In this document: one piece after another, positions 27,295 through 32,393 of the stretch
How the letters are laid out: each line of letters starts with the position of its first letter
Position numbering within the stretch: the first letter of the stretch is position 1
Origin: Opitutia bacterium
GTDB lineage: Bacteria; Verrucomicrobiota; Verrucomicrobiia; Opitutales; Opitutaceae
Direction of reading: 5' to 3'
NCBI GenBank assembly: GCA_947472765.1
Contig: CANJCM010000057.1
Coordinates: 1-32,393 of the forward strand
Length of the DNA: 32,393 nucleotides
Notes under the pieces: model-generated
Told to the model about the DNA's origin: nothing
The model's input: the letters and a program-made list of their open reading frames with translations, nothing else
Databases searched by the model: none
Position numbers and translations under genes: made by a program

Positions 27295-29343
27295 TTAATT
27301 GGTCCGGCCCGCGCTGCCGCCTGCCGCGGGATCCACCGCCTCGAAACGGATGCTCCAGAGATTCCACGCCGTCCACCATTCGTAGTCCGGGCGGAATTTG
27401 TTCCGATGGGGATGCGCGTGCGGAAACTTCAGCTCGAGCGTCGCGACACGCTGACGATTCCAAATCTCCTGCGGAATCCGCACGGTCACCTTCGCCCGCG
27501 CGGCAGCCACCGCCTCGCCGATTCGAACGCCGTTGCAGTAGATTTCCGCGGCGTGGGGAGCGGGCGCCAGGTCCGATGAGACGTCGAAGACCACGTTGAC
27601 GTCCTGGTCGGTCCGCTCCGGCGCAAATCGTACGACGACCCGTGGCAGATTGGTGGCGGCGTGGTCGATATTGCCCGGGGTGACACCGGAAATGATGTAG
27701 CGGAATCCATTGGCGTCGGCCTTCAGGCTGATCTCGTCACCGGGGCGGATGACGCCGGGTTGATGATGAATGCTCACCTCGTTTGTCAGGGGCACTCCCT
27801 CGGTTCGCGGCGGTGCGATCCACCAGATCGAGGCGTTGTCCTCAGGCGCCGGCCCGAGTCGCGTCATGTCGTGCCGGGGCTGAAACATGAAGCTCCACCA
27901 AGGGGCCACGTAAAACCCGACGCCGCGCCGTTGCAGTTCCAAGGCGACGGTGGCGACGTTGTGCCAGTGACGATGCTCGAAGACGAGCAGCTTGGGTCGC
28001 GGATCTGGATCCGCCGCGAGGGCGGCGGCGACGGCGCGTTGGACGCCGAGGCCGGACTCGGTCTCGTTGATCGGGCCGGAGGCAAACGCGCGCAGACCCA
28101 CGACGGCCGCCGGGATCGCGAGGAGTATCCAGGGCAGGCGGGGAAACCGCGCCAGGCCGCGGGCCGCCAGCGCCAGGGCGGAGAGCAGACCGAAATAGTA
28201 GATCGCGTAGTAGAAGTAGCCGTTGAAATGGTGCATGCCCCCGGCCTGGGCCTTCCCCCACAGCAGGCACCCGACCAAACTCGTCGCGAGAAACGCCCCC
28301 GCGGTCAGAAGAAAGCGGCGTTCGGCGGGAGCCAGAAAGCTCCGTCCCCGCCAGGCGATGATCGGTGGCGTCACCAGCACGACGATCCACGCCGCGATCC
28401 GCCAGGCATGGTCCGCGAGGAACGCCCGGGTCTCCGGTCCGATGACGGCGAAAAGCTCGTTCTGTTCGCGGGTCTCCGTCCCGAACGAAAGGAAGTAGAG
28501 CAGCGATCGCAGCAGGGAGATGTGTTCCTCGGAATTGCCGGCGAAGCGGCCGAGGATCGTCGAGAGGTTGCTGCGGGCGCCGCGGGTGAACACGTCAACC
28601 GCCAGCGGGAGCAGGAAGACGAAGAGCAGCACCGCGCAGAGGAGGAGATGACGCCGGTGCACTCGGACTCCGTCGGTCCACCGGCCGATCTGCGAACGCA
28701 GGCTCCAGAGGCTGAGCAAGAGGGCGAGTCCCCCGAGCAGGCCCACGAAAAGCGGCTGCGCCACATGACCGTGGAAAAGAAATCCGCCGGCCAGGACCGC
28801 GAGCGGCCAGTCCGTCAGGCGACCGCTGGCCACCGAGACGCAGGCGATCAGGAGGCACAGGAACGGCATCAACAGCACATGCGGCGGCCAGATGCTGACC
28901 CACGGTTCGCGGAGCGCGCCGAAATGGATCGCGGCCGCCAGCAGAGCGAACGGAGCCAGCCCCCGCCAGGGCAGGTGCGAGCACAGCACGCCGATCGCCA
29001 GCGCGAAAAAGAGGCTCTGCAGTGCCATGCTTCCGACGAGGTGGGCGTTGGTCGGGGAAGGCACCAGGTGGAGCCAGTCATACAGCAGCCACTCCGAACC
29101 CGCATAAACGTAGAAGAAGGCGGGCCCGGGATGATTGAACTCGAAGCGCGAGTAGTTGCCGTAGATCTCGCCCAGGTGCTTCGCCTGGTGCACCTGCAGG
29201 GCGTTCACCGCGATGTCGCCCTGCTCCAGCATCGGCGTCCGGAAGTACAGCTGGAACCGCGTCGCCCCGAGCACGACGACCAGGCCGAGAAAAATTGCGG
29301 CGATCGTGATCCATCGCTCGCGATTTTCAGAGGCAGTGAACAT
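27295..29343 (-). CDS. Large GT-C-like membrane protein with C-terminal beta domain
   Basis: The 682-residue protein has about eleven membrane helices in its first 470 residues, then a soluble C-terminal region of about 200 residues. The first loop contains an acidic residue followed by aromatic sequence (QGDIAVNALQ ... RFEFNHPGPAFFYVY), consistent with GT-C architecture. The C-terminal part (IYCNGVRIG, then KVTVRIPQEIW, then ATLELKFPH) looks like a beta-sandwich carbohydrate-binding fold. ATG 29343 is used because upstream codons translate intergenic sequence shared with the divergent gene. It is the first gene of the five-gene minus-strand run and faces the methyltransferase gene across 121 bases. 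I do not recognise a specific family. Confidence 0.72.
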   Translation of the reverse strand: MFTASENRERWITIAAIFLGLVVVLGATRFQLYFRTPMLEQGDIAVNALQVHQAKHLGEIYGNYSRFEFNHPGPAFFYVYAGSEWLLYDWLHLVPSPTNAHLVGSMALQSLFFALAIGVLCSHLPWRGLAPFALLAAAIHFGALREPWVSIWPPHVLLMPFLCLLIACVSVASGRLTDWPLAVLAGGFLFHGHVAQPLFVGLLGGLALLLSLWSLRSQIGRWTDGVRVHRRHLLLCAVLLFVFLLPLAVDVFTRGARSNLSTILGRFAGNSEEHISLLRSLLYFLSFGTETREQNELFAVIGPETRAFLADHAWRIAAWIVVLVTPPIIAWRGRSFLAPAERRFLLTAGAFLATSLVGCLLWGKAQAGGMHHFNGYFYYAIYYFGLLSALALAARGLARFPRLPWILLAIPAAVVGLRAFASGPINETESGLGVQRAVAAALAADPDPRPKLLVFEHRHWHNVATVALELQRRGVGFYVAPWWSFMFQPRHDMTRLGPAPEDNASIWWIAPPRTEGVPLTNEVSIHHQPGVIRPGDEISLKADANGFRYIISGVTPGNIDHAATNLPRVVVRFAPERTDQDVNVVFDVSSDLAPAPHAAEIYCNGVRIGEAVAAARAKVTVRIPQEIWNRQRVATLELKFPHAHPHRNKFRPDYEWWTAWNLWSIRFEAVDPAAGGSAGRTN

Positions 29344-29464
29344 GCGAAACGAATTTTTCTGCGGGACCGCCCGGGTGGGTTCAAATGTATTCTCCGCCGT
29401 GGGATGCGGGACCGGAAATCTCCGTTGAGTGTTCCCCGGGCGCCCGCAATCGTCCGCGCCGGCC

Positions 29465-30409
29465 ATGAGAATCCTCGACCACTTCCTGCGCAAATTTCGC
29501 CTGGTCCGACAGCTCGAGCGGGAGAATGCCCGGCTGGCGACCGTGGTGGCCGGGCAGGGGCGCGAGCTGGCCGAGTGGTCGCGCTTCGTGCCGCCGGGCC
29601 ATTTTTATTCGCCGCTGCCATCGAAGACCGAGGCGCTCGAGGCCTTCGATCGCGGCGGCTTTGGCCCGCCCTTTCCCGGACTCGATCTCAACGAGGCCGG
29701 ACAGTTCGAGCGCCTGGAGCGTTTCGCCGACTGGTATCCGGAGCAGCCCTTTCCGGAGCAGCCCACCGCGGGCCGGCGCTTCCACCTCGATAACCCCTCC
29801 TACGGGCACTACGACGCGATCATGCTCTACGGGATGATGCGCGAGGCCCGGCCGCGGCGGATCATCGAGGTCGGCTCGGGTTTCAGCTCCGCTGCGATGC
29901 TCGATCTCAATCCGATCCTGCTGGGTGGGCACGCGCAGTTCACGTTCATCGATCCGGACATGACGCGGCTGCGCCCGCTGCTCCAGCCCGACGACGCGGC
30001 GAACGTGACTTTGATTGAGCAGCGCGTACAGGACGTGCCGCTGTCGACCTTCGCCGCGCTGCAGGCGCACGACGTGCTCTTCATCGACTCCTCGCACGTC
30101 AGCAAAATCGGCAGCGACGTGAACCGGCTCTTCTTTGACGTGCTGCCGACCCTCGCCCCCGGTGTTCTGATTCACCTCCACGACATCGCGGGCAACCTCG
30201 AGTATCCGCGGCACTGGCTCGAGGAGGGCCGCGCCTGGAATGAGCAATATCTCCTGCGCGCCTTTCTCATGCACAACACCGCCTACCGGGTGGAGCTGTT
30301 CACGGCGTGGCTGTGGAACGCGAAGACCGACTTCATCCGCGAGCGGCTCCCGCTCTGCGGCCGCGGCGGCGGCGGCCAGATCTGGCTGCGCAAGCTGAGT
30401 GCGACGTAA
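29465..30409 (+). CDS. Class I SAM-dependent methyltransferase
   Basis: The 314-residue cytoplasmic protein has a Methyltransf_24-like core with SAM motif IIEVGSGFSSAAMLD (near residue 140), FIDPDMTRL and VLFIDSSHVSKIGSDV. DSSHVSK resembles enzymes that methylate sugars or small molecules in surface-polysaccharide loci. The first 50 residues (LRKFRLVRQLERENARL) form an amphipathic helical N-region. ATG 29465 is chosen; the frame to 29429 extends into the divergent promoter region. It is transcribed away from the glycan run, and the shared 121-base gap suggests a divergent promoter pair. The acceptor is not determinable; a sugar hydroxyl or a carboxyl group is plausible from context. Confidence 0.85.
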   Translation: MRILDHFLRKFRLVRQLERENARLATVVAGQGRELAEWSRFVPPGHFYSPLPSKTEALEAFDRGGFGPPFPGLDLNEAGQFERLERFADWYPEQPFPEQPTAGRRFHLDNPSYGHYDAIMLYGMMREARPRRIIEVGSGFSSAAMLDLNPILLGGHAQFTFIDPDMTRLRPLLQPDDAANVTLIEQRVQDVPLSTFAALQAHDVLFIDSSHVSKIGSDVNRLFFDVLPTLAPGVLIHLHDIAGNLEYPRHWLEEGRAWNEQYLLRAFLMHNTAYRVELFTAWLWNAKTDFIRERLPLCGRGGGGQIWLRKLSAT

Positions 30410-30410
30410 G

Positions 30411-30526
30411 GTCCGAAGTTAATGGCTCCGGCGTAGCCCTGCCCGTGAGGGCAGGGACTTCTTCGGTGCTGAGCTCAATACATCCCGCTGCTCACGCAGC
30501 GGGCTACCAAGGCAACTTCGGGGTTC
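30411..30526. repeat. Paired REP-like palindromic element, copy 2
   Basis: Two head-to-head hairpins with intact GTAG tetranucleotides. The first is GTAG (30433-30436) followed by CCCTGCCC-GTGA-GGGCAGGG (30437-30456). The second is CCCGCTGC-TCAC-GCAGCGGG (30484-30503) followed by CTAC. Both stems are 8 bp with a GTGA loop when read from their GTAG end. An outer inverted repeat CCGAAGTT (30413-30420) pairs with AACTTCGG near 30514-30521. It matches copy 1 at 1031-1158 in design and in much of its sequence. Confidence 0.88.
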
Positions 30527-30548
30527 AGTGATACGGCAATGTCTCTCC

Positions 30549-30626
30549 GTGGCCGCGAGCGTGAGCGAGTGGAGCCAGATGTTTCGGTTAATCGTTCTTC
30601 CTCCACTCGCTCACGCTCGCGGCTAC
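30549..30626. repeat. Long inverted repeat between convergent genes
   Basis: Arms of 26 bases (30549-30574 and 30601-30626) match at 25 of 26 positions with a 26-base spacer. The right arm, read on the minus strand, starts GTAGCCGCGAGCGTGAGCGA; the left starts GTGG in place of GTAG. It lies 8 bases beyond the stop of the minus-strand glycosyltransferase and about 140 bases past the methyltransferase stop, so it can form a strong terminator-like hairpin for either. Confidence 0.85.
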
Positions 30627-30633
30627 GATCAGG

Positions 30634-32274
30634 CTAGAACGTCGCAATGCTCTCGAGCCGCTTGCGGTAACGCGCCCCGATCACGGCGGGCGAGAAACGC
30701 GTCTCGATCGTCTCGCGCGCGGCACGGCCGAGCCGCCCACCCAGTTCCCGATCCGCGTGCAGCCGCCGCATCCATTCGGCCGCGTGCTCGATGTCCGGTT
30801 CGGCCCACGTCGCGCCCTTCGCATACGGGCCGTGATTCTGTTCGAGCACAACCGGCCGCGCCCGCACCGGACAGCCGTTGGTCGCATTGACGAATTCCGC
30901 CGTCGCCGACCAATCCGTGGAGATCACGGGCTTGCCGAGGAACATGGCTTCCGCGACCGCGAGCCCGAACCCTTCCGAACGGTGCAGCGAAACGAAGCAG
31001 TCGCACGCCGCCTCGAGCGCGTACACCTCGGCGCGGGCGAGGGTTTCAGTCAGCAGAACCGTTCCGGGCAGCTCGCGCACCCGCACCTGCAGGAGTTCGA
31101 AATCGCGTTCGTTGCCAGCGACATTCTGGACCTTGATCACGAGCCCGGCGGACGCGGGCAACGCCGCGCGGGCAAAAGCATCGAGCACGGCGCCGGGATT
31201 CTTGCGCGCGGCGTAGGAGTTGAGATCGAACAGCGTGAGGAAGAGAAACCGGTCGGCGGGCAGGCCGAAGCGCGCGCGTAGTTCGGCCGTGGATCCGGTG
31301 GGGCGCTCGAACGAGATGGCGTGCGGCATCGTCAGGACGGGATGCGGCGACTTCATCGCGATGGCCGCCGTGCAAAAATCGCTCGGGCACCAGACCTCGT
31401 CGTAGTAGTCGAAGGCCGGCGCCCATGCGTCGGGAAACTCCGGGAGCTCCCACGCGAAATAGGCGATGTTGTAGCGACCTGCACGAAAGCCCGCGCCGTG
31501 GTGATGGTCGAGATCGCGCGAGGCCGGCGGGTCGACGTGCACGACGTTGACGGGGTGTGGATTGTCGTCCTGCAGCCGGGCGGCGTAGGTGAGGTCGCCG
31601 AGGCGGTTCTTGCAGTTGAGCTTCAACGGCACGAGGGCCGTCGCGAGGCCGGCGGCGTCGGCGGCGCGGACCATGCACCGCGCGGATTCGCCGATGCCGA
31701 GATCCGCGGTGAGGAAGCCGACGACGTTGAGCCCGAGTCGCGCGTGACGCCGCGCATACTCCGGCGAGTAGGGCGCGTCGCGTCGCGAGAAATCGAAAAT
31801 TGTTTCGCCGTCGGGCAGGCTGATGCTGGCGAGGCGCAACTGCCGGTTGCGATTCTGCGCCCGGAAACGCTGCCAGAGTGGCAAGCCCGTGACGCGGCCG
31901 AGCCACGCGAGCGTGTTCGTCCAAGCCACACCGTCCAACTCGAAGGTTAAAGTGATCGCTTCGGTCGACGGTAGATCGACGCGAAGCTCCCATGGTCCTG
32001 GTGCGGTGGGCCTGATTGCGCCGGCCGGCCGGCCGTTGACCTGCAGGCGCAGCGAAGGCGAGCCGACCTCGGCACCGTGGGCGTCCGGATGCGGCCGGTA
32101 GATGCCCCGCACCAACAGGACGCGGCCCCCATCGAGCGGCGGCATCCGGACCACCCCTTTCTCCCGAATCCACGCGGAGCCAGCATCGAACTCGTCGAAG
32201 AACAGTCCCGCGTAGGACGTGAAATAGCGGGAGAAGGCCCCGCCGGCCGGCGGGGTGCGATGGACGGAACGCAT
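30634..32274 (-). CDS. GT4 glycosyltransferase with N-terminal beta module
   Basis: The 546-residue enzyme has a C-terminal GT4 domain (about residues 175-546). FLTADLGIGESARCMVRAAD begins the GT-B fold, VEVWCPSDF-like acceptor sequence is followed by LFLTLFDLNSYAARKNPGAV, and the donor clamp is SEGFGLAVAEAMFLGKPVIS. The first 130 residues are a separate beta-rich module (GRVLLVRGIYRP, SLRLQVNGRPAG, PWELRVDLPS, AITLTFEL). This is reminiscent of the beta domains on two membrane proteins of this locus. ATG 32274 is 60 bases after the upstream stop. It probably adds a sugar in the cytoplasm. The substrate is unknown. Confidence 0.88.
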   Translation of the reverse strand: MRSVHRTPPAGGAFSRYFTSYAGLFFDEFDAGSAWIREKGVVRMPPLDGGRVLLVRGIYRPHPDAHGAEVGSPSLRLQVNGRPAGAIRPTAPGPWELRVDLPSTEAITLTFELDGVAWTNTLAWLGRVTGLPLWQRFRAQNRNRQLRLASISLPDGETIFDFSRRDAPYSPEYARRHARLGLNVVGFLTADLGIGESARCMVRAADAAGLATALVPLKLNCKNRLGDLTYAARLQDDNPHPVNVVHVDPPASRDLDHHHGAGFRAGRYNIAYFAWELPEFPDAWAPAFDYYDEVWCPSDFCTAAIAMKSPHPVLTMPHAISFERPTGSTAELRARFGLPADRFLFLTLFDLNSYAARKNPGAVLDAFARAALPASAGLVIKVQNVAGNERDFELLQVRVRELPGTVLLTETLARAEVYALEAACDCFVSLHRSEGFGLAVAEAMFLGKPVISTDWSATAEFVNATNGCPVRARPVVLEQNHGPYAKGATWAEPDIEHAAEWMRRLHADRELGGRLGRAARETIETRFSPAVIGARYRKRLESIATF

Positions 32275-32299
32275 GGCGCGCGGCGAGGGAAGGGCCGCG

Positions 32300-32324
32300 C
32301 CGGAAAGTTGGCAAAACTTTCCGG
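32300..32324. repeat. 9-bp hairpin between two minus-strand genes
   Basis: CCGGAAAGT (32300-32308) pairs with ACTTTCCGG (32316-32324) around a 7-base loop. It sits between the partial gene at the right edge and the GT4 gene. It lacks a T-run on the minus strand, so it is a weak terminator candidate or an attenuating structure. Confidence 0.5.
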
Positions 32325-32334
32325 GCCGGCCGAC

Positions 32335-32393
32335 CTAGCTGACGTAGGTGATGAAATTGTAGAGCCCGTACACCGAGTACAGATTCGTGGCGA
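32335..32393 (-). CDS. C-terminal end of an unidentified gene (partial)
   Basis: Read on the minus strand from the right edge, one open frame ends TNLYSVYGLYNFITYVS and then TAG (32335-32337). Only about 18 residues are inside the window, aromatic and hydrophobic, compatible with a membrane or beta-barrel protein tail. The family cannot be named. It is upstream of and in the same direction as the GT4 gene, so it probably belongs to the same locus. Confidence 0.5.
   Translation of the reverse strand, partial: ATNLYSVYGLYNFITYVS

Overview
The window reads as chromosomal DNA of a high-GC member of the Verrucomicrobiota, most likely Opitutaceae. The signs are a PEP-CTERM-tailed secreted protein, an oversized GreA of the kind known from Chlamydiae and relatives, a DUF1272-type zinc domain, GTAG-headed palindromic repeats between genes, and gene starts that almost all lack a Shine-Dalgarno sequence. 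This placement is inferred from gene content, not from a marker RNA; no rRNA, tRNA, transposase, integrase or CRISPR array was seen.

Layout. From 1 to 8.4 kb lie housekeeping and secretory genes: a secreted FKBP-type prolyl isomerase (minus strand, with a clear terminator), a 634-residue protein with a C-terminal LOG-type nucleotide-binding domain, a PEP-CTERM protein, purD coupled to a small secreted unknown, an LMW-PTP-type phosphatase and glyA with its terminator. From 8.5 to 13.9 kb are a CHASE-PAS-kinase-receiver hybrid histidine kinase, an MFS transporter, and a lipoprotein aspartyl protease with a PDZ domain coupled to it. From 13.9 to 17.9 kb three minus-strand genes encode a fatty-acid-hydroxylase/PAQR (hemolysin III) fusion, a DUF1272-GNAT fusion and an RsmB-like rRNA methyltransferase. 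From 18.0 to 21.5 kb on the plus strand come the giant GreA, an ArsR-methyltransferase fusion and a secreted unknown.

From 21.7 to the right edge the window is a surface-glycan or protein-glycosylation locus. A minus-strand run of five genes carries three multi-membrane-span, GT-C-like proteins, a GT4 glycosyltransferase and a serine-palmitoyltransferase/BioF-like acyl-CoA condensing enzyme. A divergent SAM methyltransferase, a second GT4 enzyme and the tail of a further gene follow. Three of these proteins seem to carry a similar beta-rich module on different ends. Their likely joint job is assembly of a surface polysaccharide or glycolipid, but no polymerase, flippase or export gene is visible, so the locus continues to the right.

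Between genes the window is rich in structured repeats: two copies of a paired REP-like element about 29 kb apart, a long inverted repeat, a GTAG-bounded hairpin element, and two heptanucleotide tandem arrays. No complete novel defence or mobile system was identified. The most unusual items are the fused lipid-enzyme protein with a lost catalytic Asp, the giant GreA, the REP-like elements and the shared beta module.
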